Notes: generated by a model not told the origin, from the letters alone. Shown: positions 16,271 to 26,801, numbered from the stretch's first letter. The stretch is DNA of 64,000 nucleotides from Allobosea sp. CS1GBMeth4 (GCF_900185715.1 NZ_FYAS01000025.1:186001-250000), one strand, 5' to 3'. Translations and numbers: made by a program.

Positions 16271-16690
16271 CTATGCCAGATGCAGCACGACCTCGCGCCG
16301 GTGCGGATGGTCGCGGTGCTCGAACAGGTAGAGGCCCTGCCAGGTCCCGAGCGCGAGCCGGCCGCCGCTCACCGGGATCGACAGCGAGGCCGGCAGCAGC
16401 GCCGCCTTGATATGGGCCGGCATGTCGTCCGGCCCCTCGGCGCGATGGGTCAGGTAGGCCATGGCCGGATCGTCCGCCGGCGGCGCCAGCCGGGCGAAAA
16501 AGGCGGCGAGGTCGCGCCGGACATCCGGATCGGCGTTCTCCTGGATCAGGAGCGAGCAGGAGGTGTGGCGCACGAACAGCGTCAGCAGGCCGGCCTCGAC
16601 CGCAGCCTCGCGCACGAAGCGCACGGCGGCATCGGTGAATTCGTAGAGCCCGGCCCCGCGCGTCTCGACCGTCAGGCGGGTCTGCCTCAC
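16271..16690 (-). CDS. YjbQ/UPF0047 family protein
   Basis: The 139-residue product matches the YjbQ pattern across its length: VRHTSCSLLIQENADPDVRRDL (residues 41-62), YLTHRAEGPDDMPAHIKAALL and LALGTWQGLYLFEHRD. YjbQ proteins have weak thiamine-phosphate synthase activity and conserved His/Asp residues at a metal site, all visible here; the physiological role is unsettled. The GTG start at 16690 overlaps the stop of the LysE-type gene, forming a coupled pair. Confidence 0.92.
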   Translation of the reverse strand: MRQTRLTVETRGAGLYEFTDAAVRFVREAAVEAGLLTLFVRHTSCSLLIQENADPDVRRDLAAFFARLAPPADDPAMAYLTHRAEGPDDMPAHIKAALLPASLSIPVSGGRLALGTWQGLYLFEHRDHPHRREVVLHLA

Positions 16691-17298
16691 CGCTCGGTCA
16701 GCGCCAGCCTGGCGCCGAGCGCGACGAAGGCCGCCGCGAAGCTGCGCCGCAGCCAGGCCATCACCGCCGGCCGGCTCACCACCTTGTCGCGCATCGCCGC
16801 GGCGAACAGGCCATAGAGCGCGAAAACGACGAAGGTCATCGCCATGAACACGCCCGAGAGCTCGAGCATGCGCGCCAGCGGGCTCGCCTCGTTGGCCGCG
16901 ATGAACTGCGGCAGGAAGGCGACGAAGAAGATCGAGAGCTTCGGGTTCAGCACGTTGATCGCGACGCCGTCGACCAGCACGCGCCAGGTCGAACGCTTGT
17001 CGCTTCCGGTCTCGACGCTGAGCGCGCCCTGCTCCTTCAGCGTCTGCCAGGCCATCCAGAGCAGATAGGCGACGCCAGCATATTTGACGATTTCGAAGGC
17101 GAGCGCGCTCGCGTGAAGCAGCGCCGCCAGACCCATCATCGCGGCGATCAGATGCGGCACGATGCCGAGCGTGCAGGCGAAGGCGGCGAGCACGCTCGCC
17201 TGGCCTCCCCGCGTCAGCCCGGCGGCGATGGTGTAGATCGCGCCCGTGCCGGGCGAAGCGACGATGATCAGCGAGGTCAGCAGGAATTCTGGCGACAT
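16687..17298 (-). CDS. LysE/RhtB family amino-acid exporter
   Basis: The 203-residue membrane protein has six helices and the family signature SPGTGAIYTIAAGLTRGGQASVLAAF in residues 15-40. WMAWQTLKEQG and NVLNPKLSIFFVAFLPQF are typical of RhtB exporters. It would export an amino acid or related metabolite across the inner membrane. It is the first gene of a two-gene unit with yjbQ. Confidence 0.92.
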   Translation of the reverse strand: MSPEFLLTSLIIVASPGTGAIYTIAAGLTRGGQASVLAAFACTLGIVPHLIAAMMGLAALLHASALAFEIVKYAGVAYLLWMAWQTLKEQGALSVETGSDKRSTWRVLVDGVAINVLNPKLSIFFVAFLPQFIAANEASPLARMLELSGVFMAMTFVVFALYGLFAAAMRDKVVSRPAVMAWLRRSFAAAFVALGARLALTER

Positions 17299-17361
17299 GG
17301 GTTGCTCCGCGCCCTGCGACGATGTCGGAGCCGCATCGATACCGCGCTCGCAGGCGCCTTG

Positions 17362-17637
17362 CTAGCCCAGCCCCTCGAAGATGCCGCCGATGACGCTGAC
17401 GACCGCCGCGCCGGTCGCGGCCACCGCGGTCCCCGCGCCCTCGATCACGGCGCCGACGACGGCGCCGACCACCTCGCCGACGCCCTCGACCATGACATTG
17501 CCGGCGATGTCGAGTGCGCCGCCGATCGCATCCCCGGAGGTCGAGCCTTCCGCGTCCTTCTTCGGCTGGAGCGGGAGATTCGCCTGCAGCGCCGCCCTGG
17601 CGGCCTCGATCTCGGCGGCAGTCGGGATACCGGTCAT
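17362..17637 (-). CDS. Small glycine/alanine-rich protein of unknown function
   Basis: A 91-residue product. A polar N-terminus (MTGIPTAAEIEAARAALQANLPLQPKKD) is followed by a long glycine-zipper stretch from about residue 38 (GGALDIAGNVMVEGVGEVVGAV, VIEGAGTAVAATGAAVVSVIGG). Glycine zippers often insert in or lie on membranes. There is no signal peptide. I do not recognise a named family. Confidence 0.6.
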   Translation of the reverse strand: MTGIPTAAEIEAARAALQANLPLQPKKDAEGSTSGDAIGGALDIAGNVMVEGVGEVVGAVVGAVIEGAGTAVAATGAAVVSVIGGIFEGLG

Positions 17638-17937
17638 CTGTGCTCCTCCGGGGAAGCCCCGATCATCGGGCTTACCTTGGATAAGGTGATCGATTCTCAG
17701 AGTTTAGAGCAGGCCCGCTGCGAAAAACCATTGCCGCTTTTTGGCAGCATGCTCCTGCGGAACTGTGGCGGCCTGAACCGATTTTGCTTGCCCCGGGCAC
17801 AGCTCGACCATAAGGGCAGCAGGCGTCCCCTCGGACGGCCGTAAGCGTCTCACGTCAGGCAACGCATCCACCCGGCTTTTACGCCGTCCGGATGCCAGAC
17901 GCTAAGGACGGCGCCGCCTGCCTGAGGAACCTTTCCG
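17638..17937. other. Intergenic region holding a family C repeat
   Basis: Apart from the palindromic repeat at 17686-17754 no gene is visible. The promoters of the divergent small genes must lie here. Confidence 0.6.
17686..17754 (+). repeat. Family C intergenic palindromic repeat, copy 1
   Basis: Starts GTGATCGATTCT, continues AGAGTTTAGAGCA, and contains GCGAAAAACCATTGCC and GGCAGCATGCTC. The copy at 36374-36444 has the same order of blocks. This copy has lost part of the left GAGCATGCTC arm (GAGCAGGCCC). Confidence 0.8.
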
Positions 17938-18183
17938 ATGATCCCTGTCCGCAAGCTGCCGGCGCGCTATGGCGCGCTCGTCACGCCCTTGATCCTCTCC
18001 GGCCTGATGACCCTGATCGTCTCGGGGATCTCGACGCTGCGCGTGCTCGGCCCGACGCCCGCTTTCCTGCAGAGCTGGCCGAGCGCCTGGGGCCTCTCCT
18101 GGCTGGTAGCCTTCCCGGTGCTGCTGCTGGCCCTGCCGGTGGCGCGCCGGCTGACGGCGATGATCGTCGCGCCGACAGGCTGA
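17938..18183 (+). CDS. DUF2798 family two-helix membrane protein
   Basis: An 81-residue protein with two helices (LVTPLILSGLMTLIVSGIST and WGLSWLVAFPVLLLALPVARRL) separated by the FLQSWPSAWG loop, the DUF2798 pattern. Function unknown. An intrinsic terminator shared with rpoD follows directly. Confidence 0.85.
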   Translation: MIPVRKLPARYGALVTPLILSGLMTLIVSGISTLRVLGPTPAFLQSWPSAWGLSWLVAFPVLLLALPVARRLTAMIVAPTG

Positions 18184-18195
18184 GCGCCAACGAAA

Positions 18196-18217
18196 AAGGG
18201 CGGCTCGCGCCGCCCTT
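18196..18217 (-). terminator. Bidirectional terminator between DUF2798 gene and rpoD
   Basis: Perfect 9-bp stem AAGGGCGGC/GCCGCCCTT with a 4-base loop. On the minus strand it is followed by TTTTT, which suits termination of rpoD 28 bases after its stop. Confidence 0.8.
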
Positions 18218-18244
18218 CTGCACTCTCCGGACCGGTCCGGTCGA

Positions 18245-20260
<2,016 letters not shown>

Positions 20261-20452
20261 CAATCAGCGCTCCGCCATCTTGCGCGCCGGCGCTGCCGCT
20301 CCGACGCAGAAAAGGGCGCCGCGGCTGCTGTCGCTGCCGCGCACCCACCCAACTCGATCCTCGCAGATAGCGCCGACCATCGTTGATGAATCGTGCACCA
20401 TCCTAAAAGCGATCTCCGAAACTGCCGACGAAAAGCAACGCGCCCTGCCTGA

Positions 20453-22342
20453 TCAGTCGTTGGAATTCGCCTCGGTCCCCTCGATCGTCTCGAGCCGGGC
20501 CTTGACGTCCTTCATCCAGGCGAAATTGGCTTCCGTTGGTTCGTCAGCCAATGCGCGTTCGGCTGCCTTCAGCTCGCTATGTAGCGTGCGTGCGCGATGA
20601 TGCAAGACGAGAGCCTGCCGAATCGAATCAAAAACCGATTCCGGATCAGCCGTTTGCGCGAGCTTCAGCCGCTCGGCCGGCTGGGTGACGGCGAGCAGCG
20701 CCGCCTGCGCCTCGGCGACGCGCGTCTGCTCCAGCCTGCGCCCGAACGACTCCTGGTCGAAGCTGCCCTCGATCGCCGCGTCGAGCAGCGCCTGGCGGAA
20801 GCGCTCCGCCGCCGGCCCGTCGAGCGCGAGATCGGCGATCTCGTCGACGCAGCGCATGACGAGGTCGGGATGGCTCGCCAGCGCCAGCAGGATGAAGGCC
20901 TCGCGCGGGTTCTCGCCATGCCGGCGCTGCAGCAGCGGCGAGCTGACGAGTTGCGGGCTCGGCCGCACCAGCGAAAGCGGTGGCCGCTCGTTGCCGCGCC
21001 AGGCGCCGCGCCCGCCGCGCGAACCGCCGCCGAAGCCGCTCTGTCGCCGCCCCTCGAAGCGCTCCTGCTGCGGCGGCGCGAAGAGCTGGCCGAGGCGCTC
21101 GTCGATCTCGCGGCGGTAGTGCCGGCGCGTCGCCTCGTCGCGGATCTGGCCGAGCGGCTCCCTCAGCCGGCGCTCGAAGGCGGCGCGCCGCTCGGGCGTG
21201 TCGAGCTGGCTCGCCTCGAACTCGCGGGCCCAGAGCATGTCGACCAGCGGCCTCGCCGCCCCGATCACCTCGGCGATCGCCGGCTTGCCGCCCGAGCGGG
21301 CGAGATCGTCCGGGTCCTGCCCTTCCGGCAGCAGCGCGAAGGCGAGCGAGCGGCCGGGCTCGAGCAGCGGCAGCGCGAGGTCGATCGCCCGCCCAGCCGC
21401 CTTGCGGCCCGCCTTGTCGCCGTCGAGGCAGATCACCGGCTCGCCGGCCATGCGCCAGAGCAGGGAAAGCTGATCCTCAGTCAGCGCCGTGCCGAGCGGC
21501 GCCACCACCTGCGGGAAGCCGGCGAGCGTCATCGCGATCACGTCGACATAGCCCTCGACCACGATCACCTGGCCGCTATCGTGCGCGGCCTTGCGGGCAT
21601 TGTGGTGGTTGAACAGCAGCGCGCCCTTGTGGAAGAGCGGCGTCTCCGGCGAGTTCAGGTATTTGGCCGGCACGTCGGCGCTCATCGCCCGGCCGCCGAA
21701 GGCGACCACCCGCCCGCGCGCATCGTGGATCGGGAACATGATCCGGTCGCGGAAGCGGTCATAGGGAACGGCGATCTCCTCGCCATGGACGAGGAGCCCG
21801 GCCTCCATCATCAGCTCGGCGCTCACCCCCTTGCCGGCGAGATGGTCGCGCAGCGCGAACCGGTCGGGCGGGGCGTAGCCGAGGCGGAAGAGCTGGCGCG
21901 CCTTCCCTTCCAGCCCGCGCCCCGACAGATAGCGCCGCGCCAGCCCGCCGCGCTCGGATTGCAGCTCGGCCTCGAAGAAGCGCGCCGCGAGTTCGACGAC
22001 CTCGTGCAGCCCCTTGCGCTTCTCCTCCTGCGCCTGCGCCTCGAACGAGACTTTCGGCAGGGCGACGCCGGCCTCCGAGGCGAGCTTCTCGACCGCCTCG
22101 GGGAAGGAGAGCCCTTCGGTCTCCATCACGAACTTGAAGATGTCGCCGTTCTTGCCCGAAGAGAAATCGAAGAAGGAGCCCTTCTGGTCGTTGACGAAGA
22201 AGGACGGCGTCTTCTCGGCGTTGAAGGGCGAGAGCCCCTTCCATTCCCGCCCGGCCTTGGCGAGGCGCACGCGCTTGCCCACGACCGCCGAGACCGGCAG
22301 CCGCGCCTTGATCTCCTCAAGGACGGAGGGCGGGAACTTCAT
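20453..22342 (-). CDS. dnaG: DNA primase DnaG, zinc-ligand-less N-terminus
   Basis: The 629-residue primase makes RNA primers at the replication fork. The N-terminal domain aligns to the CHC2 zinc domain, but the metal ligands are replaced: CPFH becomes SPFN (38-41) and the two cysteines of CxxC become Asp59 and Ser62. The TOPRIM core is intact (VIVVEGYVDVIAM, ICLDGDKAGRKAAG, LPEGQDPDDL), and a C-terminal DnaB-binding region follows a Gly/Arg-rich linker (GFGGGSRGGRGAWRG). Loss of the zinc ligands also occurs in other alphaproteobacterial primases as I recall them, so it is probably lineage-wide and not a defect. Confidence 0.97.
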   Translation of the reverse strand: MKFPPSVLEEIKARLPVSAVVGKRVRLAKAGREWKGLSPFNAEKTPSFFVNDQKGSFFDFSSGKNGDIFKFVMETEGLSFPEAVEKLASEAGVALPKVSFEAQAQEEKRKGLHEVVELAARFFEAELQSERGGLARRYLSGRGLEGKARQLFRLGYAPPDRFALRDHLAGKGVSAELMMEAGLLVHGEEIAVPYDRFRDRIMFPIHDARGRVVAFGGRAMSADVPAKYLNSPETPLFHKGALLFNHHNARKAAHDSGQVIVVEGYVDVIAMTLAGFPQVVAPLGTALTEDQLSLLWRMAGEPVICLDGDKAGRKAAGRAIDLALPLLEPGRSLAFALLPEGQDPDDLARSGGKPAIAEVIGAARPLVDMLWAREFEASQLDTPERRAAFERRLREPLGQIRDEATRRHYRREIDERLGQLFAPPQQERFEGRRQSGFGGGSRGGRGAWRGNERPPLSLVRPSPQLVSSPLLQRRHGENPREAFILLALASHPDLVMRCVDEIADLALDGPAAERFRQALLDAAIEGSFDQESFGRRLEQTRVAEAQAALLAVTQPAERLKLAQTADPESVFDSIRQALVLHHRARTLHSELKAAERALADEPTEANFAWMKDVKARLETIEGTEANSND

Positions 22343-22465
22343 GGCTTCCTATCTGGCCGCTGCGCGCCCGCTTGCCAACCGCGGAAACCGCGGTCGCCGG
22401 GCTTATGGTCCATATCCACAGCAAGCCCCATATGATAAAGAAAATCGCGAAAAAGGAAGAAAGCC

Positions 22466-22741
22466 GTGGCGCTCAACATCAAGGACCCGGAGACGGAGAA
22501 GGCGGTGCGCCAGCTCGCGCGCCGGCGCGGGCTCAGCCTGACCGAGGCCGTGCGCCTGGCTGTCAGGAGCGAGCTCGACAAGGACGAACTGTCCGAGGAG
22601 GAGAAGGCGCGGCGGGTGGCGGAGGGACGGCGCAGGCTGGAAGCCCTGTACAAGAAGTATGGCATCGAGCCGACAGACCACAGCATGACCAAGCAGGAGA
22701 TGGACGACGCGATCGGGTATGACGAGAACGGGATGCGGTAA
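22466..22741 (+). CDS. vapB: VapB-type antitoxin
   Basis: The 91-residue protein starts at GTG behind AAGGAAG. Residues 1-40 (MALNIKDPETEKAVRQLARRRG, then LSLTEAVRLAV) form the short DNA-binding and dimer segment of the Rv0623/PSK-type VapB family. A charged helical tail (EEEKARRVAEGRRRLEALYKKYG) would wrap the toxin. It is followed directly by a PIN-domain frame, so it is the antitoxin of a vapBC module divergent from dnaG. Confidence 0.88.
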   Translation: MALNIKDPETEKAVRQLARRRGLSLTEAVRLAVRSELDKDELSEEEKARRVAEGRRRLEALYKKYGIEPTDHSMTKQEMDDAIGYDENGMR

Positions 22742-23127
22742 AACTCGTCATCGACACCTCAGCGGTCGTTGCCTGCCTGGCCGGCGAGCCGGAGCGAATG
22801 GCTTTCATCGACAGTCTCCAGCTCGCCACGCAACGCGACTTTTCGGCAATGAACCTCCTGGAAGCGCGCCTGGTGCTAACCTTTACGAAAGGTTTGCCCG
22901 CAGAACTGATCGACGACTTTCTGCTGGACTACGCAGTTCATGTCGTCCCCTTCGACGAGGAGCTCTCCAATCTCGCCTTCGACGCCTATCGCCGCTACGG
23001 CAAGGGCCGCCATCCCGCCAAGCTGAACATGGGCGACTGCGCCGCCTACGCGCTCGCCAGGTCGCGCGGCTGGCCCCTGCTCTACAAGGGCGAGGACTTC
23101 ACCCAGACCGATATCGAGCGGGCCTGA
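22741..23127 (+). CDS. vapC: VapC-type PIN-domain ribonuclease toxin, start codon apparently lost
   Basis: The frame gives KLVIDTSAVVACLAGEPER at its beginning, a normal VapC N-terminus. The other PIN acidic residues follow: NLLEARLVL, MGDCAAYALAR and a late GEDFTQTD. VapC cleaves RNA, often initiator tRNA or rRNA. The codon where initiation is expected, overlapping the vapB stop, reads GTA where a GTG-TGA overlap would be normal (sequence CGGTAAAACTC). No ATG, GTG or TTG exists between the in-frame stop at 22720 and the ATG at 22798. Starting at 22798 would remove the first catalytic Asp (codon at 22753). Either a rare start is used or the toxin is inactive. It overlaps the lysR start. Confidence 0.8.
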   Translation, partial: KLVIDTSAVVACLAGEPERMAFIDSLQLATQRDFSAMNLLEARLVLTFTKGLPAELIDDFLLDYAVHVVPFDEELSNLAFDAYRRYGKGRHPAKLNMGDCAAYALARSRGWPLLYKGEDFTQTDIERA

Positions 23128-24053
23128 TGCCGCCCGCGGTCGAGACACGGCTGCTGCGCCAGTTCATCGCCGTCGCCGAGGAACTGAACTTCCACCGCGC
23201 CGCCGAGCGCCTGCACATGGCCCAGCCGCCGCTCAGCCAGGCGATCCGCAAGCTCGAGGATGCGCTCGGCCTGCCTCTGTTCGAGCGCAGCAACCGCAGC
23301 GTCGCGCTCACGCCCGCCGGCGCGGCCTTCGTCGGCAGCGCCCGGCGCGTTCTCGCCCTCATCGACGAGGGTATCCGGGAAGCGCAGGCCGTCGCCGCCG
23401 GCCGGGCGGGCCGCCTCTCGATCACCTTCGTCGGCACCGCCCATGACCTGCTGCCGGCGGCGCTGCGCCGCTTCCGCACGGAGTACCCCGGCGTCGAGCT
23501 CGTCCTGCGCGAGGCGACCACCGCCGAGCAGATCGCGGCGATCGCCGCCGGCGAGGCCGATATCGGCCTGATGCGCCGGCCCGGCATCATGAGCGCGCAG
23601 CTCGCCAGCGAAACCCTGCTGCGCGAGCCGATCCTGGCCGCGCTGCCGGTCGATCATCGGCTCGCTGAGCGTGATCGCGTTCCGCTCGCCGCTCTCGCCG
23701 GCGACGCATTCATCGGCACGCCGCGTCGGCTCGGCATCGGCTTCCACGACCAGATCATCGGCCTCTGCCGCCTCGCCGGTTTCTCGCCGCGCATCGTCCA
23801 GGAGGCCCGTCAGATGCAGACCGTCGCCAGCCTGGTCGCGGCCGGGCTCGGCGCCGCGCTGATCCCGGCCTCGCTGGCGCTGATGCCGCGCGCCGGCGTC
23901 GCCTTCCGGCCGATCGCCGTCGAGGCGCCGCCGGAAATGACGCATGTCGAGCTGATCGCCGCCTGGGACGCCACGCGCCGATCGCTGCCGCGCGACAATG
24001 TCCTCGCCATGCTGCGGCAGGCTGCGCGCGATATGCAGATGATATCAAACTGA
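23127..24053 (+). CDS. LysR family transcriptional regulator (BenM/CatM-like)
   Basis: A 308-residue LysR protein whose ATG overlaps the vapC stop (TGATG). The winged helix covers RLLRQFIAVAEELNFHRAAERL, then HMAQPPLSQAIRKLEDALGLPLFERSNRSVALTPAG. The effector domain has LSITFVGTAHDLLPAALRRF and GEADIGLMRRPG. It resembles the BenM/CatM/AlsR branch that senses aromatic or organic acids. Its target may be the downstream NIPSNAP gene, but no operator is evident. Confidence 0.9.
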   Translation: MPPAVETRLLRQFIAVAEELNFHRAAERLHMAQPPLSQAIRKLEDALGLPLFERSNRSVALTPAGAAFVGSARRVLALIDEGIREAQAVAAGRAGRLSITFVGTAHDLLPAALRRFRTEYPGVELVLREATTAEQIAAIAAGEADIGLMRRPGIMSAQLASETLLREPILAALPVDHRLAERDRVPLAALAGDAFIGTPRRLGIGFHDQIIGLCRLAGFSPRIVQEARQMQTVASLVAAGLGAALIPASLALMPRAGVAFRPIAVEAPPEMTHVELIAAWDATRRSLPRDNVLAMLRQAARDMQMISN

Positions 24054-24129
24054 AACCAACAATATATTTTACCGCCGCCGTCTTGGCTGGCAGCCTCTCC
24101 TCGACAGCAACAGCGAGAGAGTCTTCGCC

Positions 24130-24546
24130 ATGCCACGCCGCTTGCGACGATGGGGCCTGATCGCCGCGGCCCTGACCGCGGCCGCCCTTTTCACCATCCC
24201 GACCCGCGCAACCGAACGAGCGACCATGATCGAGCAACTGCGAATCTACGAGATCTTCGACGGCAACAAGGCCGCCTTCCACGCCCGTTTCCGCGACCAC
24301 GCCGCCCGCATCATGAAGCGCTACGGCTTCGAGATCGCGGCGATGTGGGAGGCGAAGGCCAAGGACCGCACCGAGTTCGTCTACGTGCTGCGCTGGCCCG
24401 ACGAGGCGACGATGCGCGAGAGCTGGGCCCGCTTCATGCAGGACGCCGAATGGGCGGCGATCAAGGAGCGCACGGCCGCCGAGCATGGCCGCCTCGTCGG
24501 CGCGATCGAGGAGCGGGTGCTGCGGCGCACGAGCTATTCGCCGTGA
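24130..24546 (+). CDS. NIPSNAP family protein with N-terminal signal or anchor
   Basis: The 138-residue product begins with a basic hydrophobic segment (RRWGLIAAALTAAALFTIPT) that looks like a signal peptide or anchor. The rest is a ferredoxin-like NIPSNAP domain (QLRIYEIFDGNKAAFHARFRDHA, then AARIMKRYGFEIAAMWEA, then EFVYVLRWPDEATMRESWARFMQD). NIPSNAP proteins are of uncertain function. A shorter start at the internal ATG (residue 33) would give a cytosolic form. Confidence 0.85.
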   Translation: MPRRLRRWGLIAAALTAAALFTIPTRATERATMIEQLRIYEIFDGNKAAFHARFRDHAARIMKRYGFEIAAMWEAKAKDRTEFVYVLRWPDEATMRESWARFMQDAEWAAIKERTAAEHGRLVGAIEERVLRRTSYSP

Positions 24547-24558
24547 GAACCTCACCCC

Positions 24559-24662
24559 GTCATTCCGGCCGCAGCGAAGCAGAGCGCCGGAATCCATCGT
24601 AGAGCGCCGAACTCTGCGATGGACACCGGAACTGCGCCGCCATGCGGCCTGTCCGGAATGAC
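24559..24662. repeat. Inverted-repeat intergenic element, family A copy 2
   Basis: Starts GTCATTCCGG and ends CCGGAATGAC, 104 bases, directly after the NIPSNAP stop. The interior CGGAATCCATCG resembles copy 1. It could also act as a terminator between the convergent genes. Confidence 0.75.
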
Positions 24663-24703
24663 GAGAAATCGGACCGCGGCGCGCCTGCCGCCGCTCCGGC
24701 TGA

Positions 24704-25165
24704 TCAGCCGCCGAGCAACTGCTTCACCATCGGCGAGACCTTGGCGAAGTCCATCTGGCCGGCATAGGCGCCGCGCAGGGCCCCGATGACCTTGCCCATG
24801 TCCTTGATCGTGTCGGCGCCGGTCTCGGCGATGACCTCCTCGATCGCCGCCTTGATCTCCTCGTCGCTCATCTGCTTGGGAAGATAGGAGGAGATCACCG
24901 CGACCTCGGCGCGCTCGCCCTCGGCCAGCTCGGGCCGGCCGTTCGCGTCGTAGATCGCGATCGATTCCTGGCGCTGCTTGATCATCTTCTGCAGCAAGGC
25001 GAGGATCTCGTCGGCCGAGGCCTCGCCCTTGCCGGCGCCGCGCGCCTCGATGTCCTTGTCCTTCAGCGCCGACTGGATCAGGCGGATGGCGGCGACCTTG
25101 CCCTTCTCTCCGGCCTTCATCGCGGTCTTGAGGTCGGCGGTGAACTGCTCGCGCAGGCTGGACAT
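24704..25165 (-). CDS. yqeY: GatB/YqeY domain protein
   Basis: The 153-residue product matches YqeY throughout: LREQFTADLKTAMKAGEKGKVAAIRLIQSALKDKDIE, LLQKMIKQRQESI, YLPKQMSDEEIKAAI and IGALRGAYAGQMDFAKVSPMVKQLL. YqeY resembles the tRNA-binding C-terminal domain of the GatB amidotransferase subunit; its own role is unclear. It is divergent from carA and lies in the alphaproteobacterial carA-yqeY-dnaG-rpoD neighbourhood. Confidence 0.95.
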   Translation of the reverse strand: MSSLREQFTADLKTAMKAGEKGKVAAIRLIQSALKDKDIEARGAGKGEASADEILALLQKMIKQRQESIAIYDANGRPELAEGERAEVAVISSYLPKQMSDEEIKAAIEEVIAETGADTIKDMGKVIGALRGAYAGQMDFAKVSPMVKQLLGG

Positions 25166-25301
25166 GATGTTACGAACCTTCTTCGTTCATTGACGGGGCG
25201 CGGGCGGCCGATTAAGGCTCGCGCTCCAGACCGGCGGCGCCATGACGCGCGCAGCCTTCACGCTTGCCGCAAGCTTCGAGCGGCCTGGACGAGACATAGA
25301 C

Positions 25302-26534
25302 ATGACCGCTCACGAAGGAAACCCCGCCGCGCAAGGCTGGCAAGGGGGCACACAAGAGGGCTGGGCCGAGCCGCGCCCCACCGCCGTGCTGGTGCTCGCC
25401 GACGGCACGGTGCTCGAAGGCTTCGGCCTCGGCGCCGTCGCCGAGGCGCCCGGCGAGGTCTGCTTCAACACGGCGATGACCGGCTATCAGGAGATCCTCA
25501 CCGATCCTTCCTACGCCGGACAGATCATCACCTTCACCTTCCCGCATATCGGCAATGTCGGCGTCAACGAGGACGACACCGAAACGGTCAACGCCGCCGC
25601 CTCCTCCGGCGTGCGCGGCGTCGTGCTGCACGCAGCGGTGACCCAGCCCTCGAACTGGCGCGCGGCGAAGCATCTCGACGGCTGGCTCAAGGCGCGGGGC
25701 ATCGTCGGCATCTGCGGCGTCGACACCCGCGCTCTGACCACGCTGATCCGCGAGAAGGGCATGCCCAACGCGGTCATCGCTCACGACCCGGCCGGCAAGT
25801 TCGACATCGAGCGCCTCAAGAAGGAGGCTGCTGCCCTGCCGGACATGGCCGGGCTCGACCTCGTGCCGCTCGTCGCCGCGACCCAGCGCTACGACTGGGA
25901 CGAGACGCCCTGGCAATGGCCGCGCGGCTACGGCAAGCGCGAGAGCGCGGCGCACCGCGTCGTCGCCATCGATTACGGCGTCAAGCGCAACATCCTGCGC
26001 CTGCTCGCCAAGGCCGGCTGCGAGGTCGAGGTCGTGCCCTCGACCGCGAGCGCCAAGGACATCCTCGCCCTCGATCCCGACGGCGTCTTCCTCTCGAACG
26101 GCCCGGGCGACCCGGCCGCGACCGGCGAATACGCCGTGCCGGTCATCAAGGAATTGCTCGACCGCAAGATCCCGACCTTCGGCATCTGCCTCGGCCATCA
26201 GATGCTCGCCCTCGCCATCGGCGGCCAGACCATGAAGATGAAGCAGGGCCATCACGGCGCCAATCATCCGGTCCAGGACAAGACCACCGGCAAGGTCGAG
26301 ATCGTCTCGATGAACCACGGCTTCGCCGTCGATCCGTCGACGCTGCCGGCGAACGCGACCGAGACCCATGTCTCGCTCTTCGACGGCAGCAATTGCGGCA
26401 TCGCGCTCACCGACCGCCCGGCCTTCAGCGTCCAGCACCATCCGGAAGCCTCGCCCGGCCCGCAGGACAGCCACTACCTCTTCACCCGCTTCGTCGAGCT
26501 GATGGAGACGGAGAAGGCGAAGAAGGTGGCTTGA
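25302..26534 (+). CDS. carA: Carbamoyl-phosphate synthase small subunit
   Basis: The 410-residue glutaminase subunit supplies ammonia to CarB for arginine and pyrimidine synthesis. The N-terminal half has AVLVLADGTVLEGFGLG and CFNTAMTGYQEILTDPSYAGQI. The class I amidotransferase domain has FLSNGPGDPAAT, the nucleophile elbow FGICLGHQMLALAIGG and the His-Glu pair in QHHPEASPGPQD. The ATG at 25302 is preferred since homologues begin close to it; an ATG at 25242 would add 20 residues. Its partner carB is not adjacent and lies at 48959. Confidence 0.97.
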   Translation: MTAHEGNPAAQGWQGGTQEGWAEPRPTAVLVLADGTVLEGFGLGAVAEAPGEVCFNTAMTGYQEILTDPSYAGQIITFTFPHIGNVGVNEDDTETVNAAASSGVRGVVLHAAVTQPSNWRAAKHLDGWLKARGIVGICGVDTRALTTLIREKGMPNAVIAHDPAGKFDIERLKKEAAALPDMAGLDLVPLVAATQRYDWDETPWQWPRGYGKRESAAHRVVAIDYGVKRNILRLLAKAGCEVEVVPSTASAKDILALDPDGVFLSNGPGDPAATGEYAVPVIKELLDRKIPTFGICLGHQMLALAIGGQTMKMKQGHHGANHPVQDKTTGKVEIVSMNHGFAVDPSTLPANATETHVSLFDGSNCGIALTDRPAFSVQHHPEASPGPQDSHYLFTRFVELMETEKAKKVA

Positions 26535-26572
26535 GGCGGCTCGTTTTCTGCAGCTTACATCAAGAATGCGCG

Positions 26573-26665
26573 GTCATCCCGGGCGACCGAAGGGAGGCCC
26601 GGGATCCATTCCGGAACGGTTCAGGAATGGATTCCGGCTCTTCGCTACGCTTCGGCCGGGACGAC
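26573..26665. repeat. Inverted-repeat intergenic element, family A copy 3
   Basis: Starts GTCATCCCGGGC and ends GGCCGGGACGAC, 93 bases, with inner arms CCATTCC and GGAATGG. It follows carA and is a more diverged copy of the element at 16114 and 24559. Confidence 0.7.
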
Positions 26666-26801
26666 ACGGAACTGGTTCACAAAACTTCCCTGGATTGACA
26701 GGCCCGTTCGCGCGCGCTCTAAGCGGGCCATGACTGGTCCCTGCCTGCTCGCCCGCGACTATTACGCCCCGTCCTCATAGAGGCGGTGGCATCTTCATGT
26801 C

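Noticed and set aside
20597-22435. Plus-strand frame of 612 codons
   Set aside because: Antisense to dnaG; shadow composition.
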